From NCBI GenBank assembly GCA_905250075.1, contig CAJNOP010000366.1, positions 62,001 through 126,000 of the forward strand: a DNA stretch of 64,000 nt. The letters run 5' to 3'. Position 1 is the stretch's first letter, and every line of letters starts with the position of its first letter. The notes under the pieces are model-generated. The model was not told the origin of the DNA. It made no database searches and was given only the letters and a program-made list of their open reading frames with translations. Below, piece by piece: positions 12,155 through 24,239 of this stretch. The position numbers and the translations under genes are program-made. This stretch comes from Rotaria sp. Silwood1. Its lineage: Eukaryota > Rotifera > Eurotatoria > Philodinida > Philodinidae.

Positions 12155-13354
12155 ATTTCATCGAGTTTTTCTGTTATTATCGGCTGTTTTTTCTATAGAA
12201 TGACGAGTGTGTGCATGTTAATAAACAAGTCGCGTCACTATCAGGTACTACGACGTGTCCATACCAGCCACTTATCTCCCATAAGTCACGTCGCAGGACT
12301 TTATTCTTATTTTTGACTCATGAAAACATAAAGAACATACGCATTTCATTCTCGATTAGGTTCTCCATGTAATATGTAGCTTTCTTGTCTTCTGTGCCTT
12401 GGGGTGATCGGCTAGTATAGACAACTACTACACTGAGAGTGACGGTAACGTTACTTTTCCCGTTTCTCATTAAATAATAAATAAAACAGATCTAACTATG
12501 ATAACAAAATGATTCACTCTTCATTTTCGTTATGGCGTGCTTATCGTACTAGTATTTGCACAGAGAAATGTCTTCGTAATGTTGACGCTTTTTTTCTGCT
12601 AGATTTTGACTTGCATCATGTTGATGCTTTTTGCTTGTATTGTCATTGCAGATATCCTCTCCAATTACGTTTAAAGTTGTAACCTTACTTGACTTGTTAA
12701 ATATAATGAAGATTTGCCAACAGGAGAAGTATCGGATAAATGTCATTCTTGCGTAATGAGTATTCTGAAAGAGTGGCATGTCGTCCTTGACTGTTGATAC
12801 TGCCTAGCCGAAATGGACGTGATTAACGCTGGGAAACTAAATTTTTATCTGAGTCAGTGTCATATCAGATCTTTCTAGGTTTAAATGTTCAGCCCTGTAC
12901 AATGTACTGGCGGAGATATTCATATCAGTTAGTTTTGTGAAATACGATTAGAAATGAGTTTTGATGTTTATAGCGAGAAAAATGAATGCTTCCCCTATCC
13001 TAAGTACTAATTTTACCCTGATGACTCTCGATAAAGACTTAATATCGTTAGACCAATTCAATTATTTTTGGATCAGCTTTCGTATATATTTATGAAAAAG
13101 AGTTTGTCGACTTTAGATTAGTTAATATAAGAGAAAAAAAGTAAGCAACAATCAGTAAAAATACTTCATTTTAATTTGACTAATAAATTATCTCGAATAG
13201 TGGTAAAGATGATGTTAATAAGTTAGCAGTGGTAACTATGAGTAAAGTGTCATAGACTATTCATCTAAAACAGACTTTTTCAGATTTGATATAAGAAGAT
13301 AAAATATCTGTTATTCTATCAGGCAAACTATCATCAACAAGTTTCTCTTGTGAA
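12155..13354. other. intergenic, no recognisable gene
   Basis: AT-rich sequence between two divergently transcribed intronless genes (SDR leftward, SIR2 rightward), so it must hold both promoters. No specific promoter element could be recognised. Confidence 0.4.
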
Positions 13355-14239
13355 ATGTATCATATATCCCTGAATCAACAGCAAGACATTGAAGAAGCTT
13401 TGTGGCGTGCAGCTCAGTATGTGTGCGACGCCGATGTACTACTAGTAGCAGCAGGTGCTGGAATGGGCGTCGATGCTGGCTTACCAGACTACTTCGGTGG
13501 CATTCACCTAGCACATCCACGTCTAGCAGAAATGGGCATGAGTATCTACGACTTATCCAATCATTCGCTGTTCGAGCACAATCCTGCACTAGCATGGGGT
13601 CACTGGATTACAAGACAGCGGGAATATATGAATATACTACCACATTTTGGCTATGATATACTGCATACTTGGAGTAAATGTAGCAAACGCAATGTAAGTG
13701 TTGTAACGACGAACTTAGATCGCCATTTTATTCGCACAGGTTTCACACTCGACAACGTATTCGAAATGCATGGATCAATGTATGATGCACAGTGTATGCG
13801 TGGCTGTGGTGCAAAGCCATGGCCACTTGACATTGCAAATATGCCCCCAGTTGACTTGAACACAATGCTACTACTTGGAACTCCACCAGTATGCATACAA
13901 TGTGACGGTCCAGCACGTGTATGTACAGCATTGGCGGTTGATGGCCATTGGGATACATCACATGTTGAGGTAGCACGTATGCGTCATGAGACATTCTTTC
14001 GCCAATTGTCAGCTGAACGAATGTTGACTGTTCTGGAAATTGGCTGCGGCACTGTAATGCCCAAAGTACGCACAGAGGTGACACGCGTCGTAGCAGAACA
14101 CCGAATGCGTGGAGGCCGTGCAGCACATATTCGAATCAACTTGCATCAAGCACATATTGATGAGCATGAAGACAACATCTCATTGCCTCTTGGTGCACTA
14201 GAAGCATTGCGCATAATAGACCAACTATTAACTGATTAA
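13355..14239 (+). CDS. SIR2-family protein (sirtuin-like), bacterial type, intronless
   Basis: A complete 294-aa SIR2-fold protein. The NAD-binding loop GAGMGVDAGLPDYFGG (residues about 34-49) corresponds to GAGxSxxxGIPDFR, TTNLD (118-122) to TQNID, and EMHGS contains the likely catalytic His139. Cys147, Cys151, Cys180 and Cys183 form a CxxxC...CxxC zinc-ribbon pattern. The C-terminal EIGCGTVMPKVR replaces the usual GTSxxV segment. This GMGVDxGLPD form is known from bacterial SIR2-family proteins and differs from animal SIRT1-7. Sirtuins remove acyl groups from lysine or use NAD in related reactions; the substrate here is unknown. Two canonical residues differ (TTNLD for TQNID; Tyr for Phe in PDYF), so activity is uncertain. 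It is intronless, and its coding GC is visibly higher than the flanks. Both, with the decayed surroundings, support acquisition from bacteria. The first ATG matches the domain start well. Confidence 0.88.
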   Translation: MYHISLNQQQDIEEALWRAAQYVCDADVLLVAAGAGMGVDAGLPDYFGGIHLAHPRLAEMGMSIYDLSNHSLFEHNPALAWGHWITRQREYMNILPHFGYDILHTWSKCSKRNVSVVTTNLDRHFIRTGFTLDNVFEMHGSMYDAQCMRGCGAKPWPLDIANMPPVDLNTMLLLGTPPVCIQCDGPARVCTALAVDGHWDTSHVEVARMRHETFFRQLSAERMLTVLEIGCGTVMPKVRTEVTRVVAEHRMRGGRAAHIRINLHQAHIDEHEDNISLPLGALEALRIIDQLLTD

Positions 14240-16990
14240 AGACACAATGAACCGAGCGAAATTTGGACTTTTCTGTTCTTATTTCATATTTGAAATAGTA
14301 ATAGAATGAAATTAACACTGTTGGTAGCATTTGACGCAGAATTTATTTGCTTCTTGTAGCATTTCTTGTCATCATATATCATTATTAATTTTGAATGAAT
14401 TTCAGCAATACTGACCAAAGCATTTATGAGACTATCGTATTGCTTAAGTTTTGGTACTGACTTATTTTCTTACTTTGAAACATTGTGAAATTTATATTTT
14501 CACAATGTGTTTTGTAGTTTTCTATAAGTGTTGTATTATTTTCATTTTATTTCAAAAGAGAAGTTCTTTCTTGTTGTGTACAGTATTGAAGTTGAACATT
14601 TCAAGGTTTTTGAACAATAACCACTGTCAAACTGCTTTCAAGGTAAGAATTCTGCTTGAACTGTTCATGAAAAGAGTGAAGACCATGAATATGGACGCAT
14701 CTAGGTGTAAGCATGTTTCAAGTAAAATGCTAGATATATGCAAGAGATGACTTTATATGTAGCAACCACTTGACTCATAAAACTGATTTTGAATATTTCA
14801 CCCTTATTTAATGAAGTTCAGTTTACATATGCAATGCTATTGATTTTGTCAAAGGAATTCTGTCAAGGCTTTTCGATTTTTTTCTGTCATACTGTTCTTA
14901 GCACTCTATTTTTCATTTTACATGATCAATAGAGCACAGTGAATGAATAATACCTTTGGTCATTTATTGATATTTGTTGAATACCTGACATTCTCCCAAA
15001 AATATGTGGTCACAAATAAAGCCTTCGCCGAAATAAAAGATTTCGTTGAAGGAATCATACATAGGACGGAATAAAACATCCCTTAATTTATTTATCTCTT
15101 AGAAAATTAAAACTTTACTTAGTATATCTATATCAAAGTTTGTCTATTGTCCACTTCACAGTAATGTGACCGGAGATATTTTTCGAATAACTTTGAAAAT
15201 AACTAGAAAAAAATAACTCGAGTTTTCAGCACTATCTAGAGTCAACATTGTTCTATCTTTTTACAATATCGATGAAAAAACTTCAAACTATCTCAACGAC
15301 TACATTTTTGAATTATTTATGAAAAAATTCAGTAGTACTATATTCGGTCTCTTGACATATCAAAAATCGAGCGCGGTAGCTGGTACTTTGATGATAGATT
15401 CGTCTATGACACTAAAAAATGGATGACTACAATTGCATCCTTATTTGTTCAAAATTTTGGTGCTTTTCTCAAAAACAGTTGCATTCAAGAAATAATAGAA
15501 ACAGGCTATGTTCTAGAGAAAAACATTTTCTAACAGTTGTGGCGTTCCGCACCTCAAGTCGTCAAACGATGGAAGGATAAATCGAAAAATACGACCAGGA
15601 CTGCAAAAGTCGATGTTTAGAACATTGTCCAAAGTTTGGAAAAAATGAGGTCTCTGCTGTTCTTTCATAGATAAATCATAGCACATGTGAGAAAATGTAA
15701 AGAGCTAAAGCTAGAATATGGTTAGGAAATGGTGTTGATATGACGATCGATTGTGAGATTGAATTGGTTTTTGCTGTGTTTATTACTGATACAAGAGACA
15801 ACGGTGAAGCTATCGAAAAGATAAGAACAAGATTTTCAATAGTATACACAAATAATTTCCAAAGTAGTATACTTACATGTTGTCTGCACCGTCGACGTAT
15901 TGAACATTCTGTGTAAAGGAAATCATGTAGTATCAATTCTCGTCTGGAATACAAGTGAAATTTATGTCGAATTGTTGGTGATGGATAATCCAAGATTATT
16001 AGCATTGAGTGTCTGTTGAAGATTGAGTAAGTGCATAATTATTTCCCAATAGAGTGGTGACGTAACGTTCATTTCTTGACATTGAAGTATTTCTATTAGT
16101 TTCGCAACTGCTGCATTGGCAGTATAGGTCGACGCCGATGGTAACAATGTGATCACTACACCAGCCATATGATCGTTTTGTTTTTACCCACATTCACACT
16201 CTCTCCTCATAAAAATAACACTAATTGTTATGATAACGATCTATTCTTTGGCAACATAATTCTTTTATTTTTTTTCTCTTTTTTAGTTTCTCCATTATTC
16301 TGTAGTGCGATGAATAATCGTCTGTAACTGCATGAGATCATGCGTTAATACTAAAAAATAACTAGCAATACTCACACAATACTATTAATAGCTTTATTTG
16401 AATCCACAAGTGTACTAAACAGTATTCATTAACACCAACGACAAGTATTATGTGATATCCTAATCATGTAAGAGTGAAGTTTTGATCTAACGTCTACTGC
16501 TGATTAATAGGAACCTGAAGTACTCCGTTCGAACCAACGAAATTCTGTTGCGATTCTAGCTTTATCACGAATACGTTAGACAATGTAATACAAAACCTGC
16601 TAGTCTTCATTAGATTTGTCTCAAAATCACTGATCATCATTTATTTCACATACACAAATCTTCAAAGGGATTGCCGTTTCGGTTCGAATATATCTAGTTT
16701 CTGTCTGTGACAATACTTGATCTATACATTTATAATTTTCGAAATACAGCATAGTTAGCTTTCAAAAAAAAGCATTTTAATCTTACTACTCACAATCCAA
16801 TGTCTCATCAAATACTAGATTCCATTGTACAATTATCTTTTCGAGAGATAGAATTGAGTGTGAATTATTTATTAGTCCAATTAACATAGAAAGAGAGATA
16901 CAATCAGCGGTCAAGCAAAAGACCCCACATGACATGGAGAGTCATCATAAGTTTATTCGACTAAAATATTGTCAAAAAGAATTTGACAGC
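14240..16990. other. no intact gene; possible exon scraps on minus strand
   Basis: Mostly AT-rich filler. On the minus strand 16168-15880 has a coding-looking piece (contains NAAVAKLIEILQCQEMNV), then a frame change and a donor-like GTAAGTAT near 15885. It may be the end of an old gene, but no family is recognisable. Confidence 0.3.
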
Positions 16991-16999
16991 TAGGGTAGC

Positions 17000-19900
17000 G
17001 ATCAAATAAGTTTTTACGAAGAAATAACACGAATCCATAGATTTATTTCTTATTAGTTGTCTTGGAAAATCTGCAACCGATAAAAGTTTGACTGAATTCC
17101 TTCCTGTAATTATACGTTATCAATCACCCAATTGTAGGCAAGCCAAAGTAAACGACAATATCACTTGTGGTACAACTGACAGGACAATTATTACTGGTGT
17201 GATATATAATTGTTTTTGATTGTTCATTTGTGTCTTCAATACGTGACTAAAGCTTCTCTTTCTTTCTCCGTCGCTACTTGTCTTGACTTGATTGCGAGCT
17301 GCCAAAATGATGAGCACAGTGATTGCATTGACTTGTGTGAAAAAAGGAACTAACGAGTGAAGTAGGCATGATATACGATCGTAGATGGCCACATTCTTCT
17401 GTTTGAAATTGGTGACACATTGAGGTATATATTGGTCTAGCTGTCGAATTGTTGTGTAGATAAAAATTTCACGGATGTGTATGAGGCAAAGTACAAAGAG
17501 CGTGATAATGTTTGAATGTATAGCTAAGCGAGGACTTTTCAATCGAATGAAGTGAAAATTAGAATAAAAAATAAACGATTCAGTGAAACCCAGCTATTAA
17601 GCCAGAATGATGATCATGTCAGTACAGAGAGCAGATAGCTTGTTGACTTGCATGACATATTATCAGTTAGTCACAATGAACCGAGAGGAGTGTGGGCAAA
17701 TTTCGCGAAGAGACAGAAGATGGCACACTGATTAAGAATAGAGATCACGAATATATAGTTTCCAACAGCATACATTCTTGGTTGAGGTCGTTTGAAAGTG
17801 ACGAACGAGCAAAGATTTGTGAAAAAACCAATGACAGTGAAGAAAAATATGAAAACGATATAAACGACTTGAATAATGATGGAATCAAATACTAGAAGTC
17901 AGTCAACTGTAAATTCAAAAACTTTCCTGTCAAATTCACACAATGGTCCTCGATGATAATGTGAGCAAAGACAAATGAAATCGTTTGCATTGTCTAAATT
18001 ACCTTTGATACATTTTCCATTTGACAGACATAGTTCACAATGATCAAGTAGAAGATTGTGTCCCAAACACTCGGCACGATAACTGTCGCTTTCACAAATA
18101 CACAAGTATTCCGTATCATAGAAACAGAGGTGACCATTATGACATATTTCATGATACCTAAAGATTGCTCTATCACCATATAAGAAAGTGGACGAATGTG
18201 GGCACAGTTCAGGTGTTGAGATAATATTGATTGACGGCTGAAATCTCGGGTTGAATATAAAGAAGGTAATAGTTAGATATTGTATTATAGGTTTCATACG
18301 TTTTAAGCATGTCTAGAAGAGGTGTTAAGATGTGTCCATAATTGTAACGTATGATTGCTGGAATCCTATGGCATACCTGTTGATGTCGCAAGAGAAGGCA
18401 CAATGAGCCCATATGAACATCATATAAGTGGATGACAGATGGCTGTACATGACTGCTGCTCATATTCAACTCAATTTGAATAGGTACTTTTTCATCTTGA
18501 CATTTTTCCTTATAAAATACTTTATCATATATACATTGATAGGATCGTTGTCTACTAACATCATGGGTTAGATGACAAGTTCCATCTATGCCGCATGGAG
18601 AAGTATCGCACTCATCATGCCGAAGATGGCAACTGGAACGAAAACGAAAATGAGGATAAATGCCAAACGGCGTCGTGTAATTACCATAACTATATGGCTT
18701 GCGAATCGAATCGTGTGAACAATACGAATCGCATACAGACAAATATTTATTACATTGTGCACCGTAGAAACCATATTTGCACGAGCAGTCGAATGAATTA
18801 TTCGAGTTTAGGATAGACTTGCACTCGGAATGCCAATAATATTGGATGATGTTTGAACTTGAGCAAGGATCAAGCGTTTTGTTACCAAACCAAGTTGGAA
18901 GTTTGAGAATGACAGCCAGACGATAGGATGGAAGGAAGTCAAAGAAAACTGGATAATTCCAACGGCCAAGTTCAATGATGGAGTTGTCACGATCGAGGGA
19001 GTAGAGTTCAAAATGAACAGAATGAGGTTGAACATGTTCAATGTAAGTTCTATTGAAATATTGGGTTTGCTTGTGTCGCAACATGTCCTTTGATCGAGAA
19101 TAGAGCAAGTAAAACTTATGTTTTTTCGTGCCAATTATAGGATCAAGATGAAATTCATGACGGTCAATAATTCGTTCTTCATTGAATAGAAAAAGGGCTT
19201 CAACGGTAAATTTTTTGTCAGTTAAGTTCAGCGATGAAAAAGTGGTCCAATCTACTTGAACAATGATTGTAAGACGATCATTGAAATATTGATATCGTTC
19301 TTCATAATATGCAGGGGGACAGAAACAGCTTATATTCTCTTGTTCGAAAACAGCAATGCCTCAATTGGACATGAATGAAATGGCATAAAGTGGAATTTTT
19401 ATCTCCTAACGCCTACACAGGCAAACAGGAATATTAATCGTCGAAACAGCGAAAACGATATTCTTGAATATTCAAACAAAGATCTTGTTCGATAGGTGTT
19501 AATTCATCATCAGTGTAAGAGCAATCAATAAATTGATTCGACATACGATACTGTGAAACATATTCTTGTGTTTCTTTGTATATATCGTAGAAAGCGTATG
19601 ATTGACCATTGAAAGTGACAGAATTATTCCAACATGTTTCATTGTATTGAATGGGAGAAGAGAAGTCAGTATGGTTGGAACGGCATAAAAGATAATCGAG
19701 CCGGTTGAATCTCACCATATTCAAAGTCAAAGTCGTGTTTTCAATAAAAGCTGACGCTCGATATTCTCGACACTATGCTGCAATTTACAACAACTAAATT
19801 CAGTGTCAGGTCTAGATTTTGCCAATGATATAAAGTTAAAAAAATACGGTCGAATCAAAGCACCATCCGGATATGGATAGAGTTTATTCTTCTTGCAAAA

Positions 19901-20270
19901 ATCATTCATGATGAGTTTACAATTGTATCCGTTACACGGACAGTGGAAATTTGTTGACGGTGAACATCGGATCAAATAAATACATATTTCTCGCATCGAT
20001 TTATCGGATATTATGATCATATTCGAATGATTTACGAAGATTGTGGCAATCAGGATCGATAGGTGCTAAGCGTTGAAATGGAAAGTAGTGCGACACTCGA
20101 ATACATTCACCATCACCACACGATCACACGATACGATAGCCACATATGTGTTCATCACATTCGAGACTCGATGGTAATGAACCATGCCAAAAAAGCTCTG
20201 TACGTGCTCATTTTTTCGTCGCTTCTATCCATGCTGTCGGGTTCACCTGAAGGTGAAAAGCATGAAAATC
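17000..20270 (-). pseudogene. LDL-A/EGF-like domain 7TM receptor (GPCR-like), decayed
   Basis: Read on the minus strand from about 20270 down to 17000. First comes a Cys-rich LDL-receptor-A-like start (GDGECIRVSHYFPFQRLAPI near 20060-20100), then a PCNGYNCKL region and PYPDGALIRPYFFNFISL (19930-19830). Next is a module with SSPIQYNETCWNNSVTFNG (19700-19580), a CFCPPAYYEERYQYFND EGF-type end (about 19340-19280), another EGF module (CSCKYGFYGAQCNK, about 18800), a third (CLCSHYHRGPLCEF, about 17970-17920), and finally transmembrane helices (17890-17650 and 17560-17120). The order matches large EGF/LDL-A/7TM cell-surface receptors that I know as an expanded family in bdelloid rotifers; the ligand is unknown. 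The reading frame is broken at least at 19730, near 18300 and near 17540, with stops near 20120, 17900, 17655 and about 17600. It therefore cannot encode a full receptor. Confidence 0.7.
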
Positions 20271-20289
20271 AAAGAAATCATAATTAGAT

Positions 20290-21457
20290 AACTTGATTTA
20301 TCTTGCCCCAAACAAAATACAGATTTGGTCATCAGATTGAAGTTAGATGTAGCCTCTAATGATATTCCATATGTTACTTTGAGTGACAACTGACAAAATG
20401 TCTTTTGTAGTCCCTGATTACTATGAGGATTTTCCGAAAATTTTTTATCTTTGATGTCTCGTAAACCAATGCTCTTTGATAGAACTAAGGATGCTAATCG
20501 CTAATATCAATACAATCAGATTTAAAAATGATTTGCTGAATAAGAATAACAAATTCCTTTATATAACTTGGTATATGTAAAAAGAACTCAGCTTTGTATC
20601 TCTATTTTGCCTGTATAACATTCAAATTCCATTAAAAACTCACTTAAACATGCAGAGTTGTTCCTCATATTCGAATGTGAAATCAAAACAGCTATCCAAT
20701 AGTTTATTTGGCTGTGATATTGCGATTACGAATAAAGTCGTCTTTTCTTACCTCACATATCAAGAAGAAATCAAGCCGCAAAGATCAAAATTAGTGTTAT
20801 AGTGTAATTGTAGAGCTGCTATCAGAACTCGTGCTGAAGACCAAAGAATAAACATGTAATTATCAACACAGAAAGGAATCTCTGTGTAGATATTTGAAGC
20901 TCATCCAACAGCCTTTATTTGTCTCTGCACTTTAAGAAAGAAATCGCGATTTAAATCTCGTTATAATTATTCGATCGTTAAATATCACCCGTGATCTCAG
21001 GCAAAAAAACTCACGTTTCCTTCATGGCTTCTTGCAAGACTTGCGCCCATCGAAACCTACAGATTTAGTTCTGAGTTGATCGTCAGGTATATTCTTGGCT
21101 CGTGACTCCTTATTGTAGGCTGTTTATTTTGTAGAGAAAAGGTCACATAATCAGACTCCGAAAGCTAATGCATGCAATCTTGATTAAAATAATCTCGTCG
21201 CTTTGAATACAACTTTTGATATTTCTATCAAAATAGCTTCCTAGAACATAAAATGTATATTTCTACAAGTTTTTTCACACAAAATGTGCAGGTACAAAGC
21301 CTAATTCTAGAAGCAATTAGTTAAAATTAGTCGATGTAATTCATATATAAGATTGCTAAACATTTCTCGTGTAATATCATAGTTGTTCAGCAAACACATT
21401 TAAACTATTAAAGTGTATTCCTTTTCTCGTCACTTGGCTTTCGTCACGCTTACATAA
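20290..21457. other. no recognisable gene
   Basis: No domain, repeat or structured element was recognised in this stretch. Confidence 0.4.
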
Positions 21458-21913
21458 ATGAATACGGTAGAAATATACGAAATTAGAATAGGCTCCGGAT
21501 GTCAAATTTATCCACAAGAGTTTGGACATACATATAGGGATAAATATGGAAATAAGGAGGAATTAGGCATACAACTAAGAGATAAGCGACAGAATCAATG
21601 CGTTAAGAATAGAAATAAGACGTTAGACATAAAACTAATTAGTGATATTAAACCAAGTGTGTTGTATGGATTATTTCTACAGAGTGTAGAACCATTTTTA
21701 GAAGAAGAATAAAAAGTTCCACGTAGAAGTATATGTTGCTAAATCTTTAGAAGGTTTAGAAAATTGTAGCCAAATCTATAATCTTGAAGACTTTAGTATG
21801 ACACCTTTTTTAAAGAAAAGAAACGGATTTGTGAACTGGTATTGGGAATGCATTATGTCACTGGAACCTCACACATCTTACTAGTATAACAATACTGTTG
21901 AAGCTACCACTAA
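21458..21913 (+). pseudogene. unrecognised gene remnant with frameshift
   Basis: An 84-codon open frame from ATG 21458 (contains YEIRIGSGCQIYPQEFGHTY, ending EPFLEEE) stops at 21710. A second frame continues with coding-like composition (FHVEVYVAKSLEGLENCSQI at about 21718-21777, then MTPFLKKRNGFVNWYWECIM) to a stop near 21883. The two halves look like one protein split by a frameshift. The 21921-23228 transposon begins just downstream. The family is not recognised; it could be a host gene or a piece of an older mobile element. Confidence 0.35.
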
Positions 21914-21920
21914 CTAGAGG

Positions 21921-23228
21921 CTGGCATCGCAGTCGTCCTATATTTCCTATATTTCCTATATTTTTCAAGTTAGTCCTATAATAGACAATATTTTGAGCTT
22001 TTTTCCTATATTCCTATATTTTTCAAAAAATTAAAGATTATTATGGAAAGAACCATATTTCCTTCAAATAAGTGCCTAGCATGTTGTTTAAATATTATCA
22101 GCGGCGTTCATAACATAATATAAAGCACTAAGGGCAATATTTTCTTTAAATTTTTTCCATCTTAATATCACTTTAAAAAAAAATAAAATTCAACACAAAT
22201 GTATAGATTTACATGTGCTTCGTCAGTAGTTATTGCAATAAACAGTGAAAGAGCACATGCTAATCTATATATTTGTGATGAATTTTATTTCAAAAAAAGT
22301 GATATTAAGACAAAAGAAAATTTAAAGAAAGTTGCAGCTAGTAAGTGATTCTATTATGTTTGACAGTACTAGAAACGGTGGTGTTTATTTTCAAGTAGTA
22401 TCAGAAACGAAGAAAACTTTTACCAATGCATCGACTATCTCTTACTAAACCGATTATTTTGCTGTGCTTTAAATATGTGTACATTTTGATTATATAGCTC
22501 TGAGACTGTTAGAAACTATAATATTCTTGACAATAGATATCGATTGTTTTCTTTACATTAAAAGAAAGCATTTTTGTGATCTTTATCTCAGTCAATTTTA
22601 TAATATTTTTATGATATGTAGGCAAGGGAGGAAAAACTGACTTTTTGATTTAAATCAAAAATGAAGATCAAAAACGTCAGACAAATCAATGAAAATGGTA
22701 AAATTATTAATCTTTGAGCTTGAAAATATCAATCGAGAGTGAAACAGTTGAAATCAGACTGTTTTTTTGCTTCTTTCGATTTTTCCGATTTTTTCCAATT
22801 TTTCTGTTTTTTTTCAATTTTTCTTATTTTCTTCGTTTAAAATCAGTTGGTTTTAATGTAGAAAAATCAAGAGGAAAATCAACAAAATCAACAAAAAAAA
22901 TCTGATTTCACCTGTTTCCTTCTTGCATGTAGCTGTGATATAGTTGAAGGTTAACCGAACATAAATTATTTCTTTTTGTCTTTGTATAAAATATTGCCAT
23001 ACTACTGTTTTTCATAACAAAGCTGTATTTTTATTTAGGTGAGCCGAGGTACGTTATAAGAACATCACCTACCATTCTGCAGTAGTGATTTTTACATGTC
23101 TAGTTGTTTTTAAACGAAATATTTGCGTCCTATATATTTCCTATATATCCGAGGACGATCCTATATATTTGAGATCTAACAATTCCTATATATTCCTATA
23201 TATTTTTGAAGGGCTGCTGCGAACCCAG
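21921..23228. mobile_element. non-autonomous DNA transposon (hAT-like), 1.3 kb
   Basis: CTAGAGG stands directly before (21914-21920) and after (23229-23235) the element, giving a 7-bp target-site duplication, or 8 bp with one mismatch. The ends are imperfect inverted repeats: CTGGCATCGCAGTCGTCC on the left, CTGGGTTCGCAGCAGCCC on the right read inward. Just inside both ends lie about 90-bp direct repeats built on TCCTATAT. No transposase frame is present. Duplication length and CTGG ends fit a hAT-like element loosely. Confidence 0.72.
22140..22330. repeat. nested inverted-repeat (MITE-like) structure
   Basis: About 22141-22220 is the imperfect reverse complement of about 22255-22330: both arms carry TTTAAATTTT..., AATATCACTTT, AATAAAATTCA and CACATG motifs, with a loop of about 30 bp. 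It lies inside the 21921-23228 element. Confidence 0.6.
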
Positions 23229-23239
23229 CTAGAGGAAAG

Positions 23240-24235
23240 ATTCGTATTTAAGTTGTTGATAGGACTGCTACACTCTTGTATCTTTTACGATTTTCATTCG
23301 AGATAAAGAGTTGTTTGGTATACTGTTATAGCTCTAAAAGAGGCTTTAAAAGCGGTGGAAAAATTCAATTTTTGTGTTCTAATACAAATATAAAAAGAGA
23401 TTTGAGGGAATAGTAACCTTATTTATTTTTGTCTAGCGTCTTTTTTGCAATTAGCATATAAACAAGTTGATATTATTTATGCATGCCAGTTATTTGCAAT
23501 ACGATTTTTATTATTCTCATCTTTTGTGTTCAAACGGAGACTATCTGAATAGAAATCTGTCAAATGATGTTTTTCGTCAAACACAATTTTGGAAATATTT
23601 CATTTTTGTGCAGAAATTGTTTCCAGAACTGATTTAGAAAAACATTTTTCGATTTTTTCCGGTGTCGAACACTGTACAAGCGACTGACTTCGATTTTTCT
23701 ATGGACTCCAATGCTCCTTAAAACGTTTCTCTGTGTGGCTATCAAGTGAGCGACCGCTTGTTCGTCGGCACCCCGTTAGAGTACCTCTTGCGACTTGCCA
23801 TTCCGATGTCAAAGTCTGCTTTCCCATTTGATCATCTTGATTCATTTATGATCCACTCGATTCACGTTCGCGCTCTTCACATAAAACTATTAGAATTAGA
23901 ATAGAAGAATTCACAATGGAAAATTTCAAGAATTAGATTATATTGTGAACTATTCATTTTACTTTTCAGCTCGCAATTTTTCTAGAAAATTGACGTTCTA
24001 TTAAAATTCCTTAATAGCGAAACCTCGCTGAAGATTTTTTTGAATACATATTAGATTCTCTAAGAGTCTTCTCTGAATCAATCTTCGGTGAAACTCTAGA
24101 ATCAGTCACTGGTTGCTTGGCGATACCAATCAAGACGGTCCACTCTAATCTTTAAGCACTAGAGCTGAATAGGAAAGATGTTCGATTGACTAAACCTCCG
24201 GCGTGAAAAAGCCTGATTGCACAAATATTCGATAG
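23240..24235. other. no recognisable gene
   Basis: Short open frames only; nothing supported. Confidence 0.35.
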
Positions 24236-24239
24236 CAAA

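Noticed and set aside
16180-16205. Telomeric TGTGGG-type repeats (also CCCACATTCACAC near 10520 and 7970)
   Set aside because: Only single, isolated words are present; no tandem array is seen.
22714-22905. 63-codon Phe-rich open frame
   Set aside because: It is driven by T-rich TTTTTCCGATTTTT sequence within a transposon.
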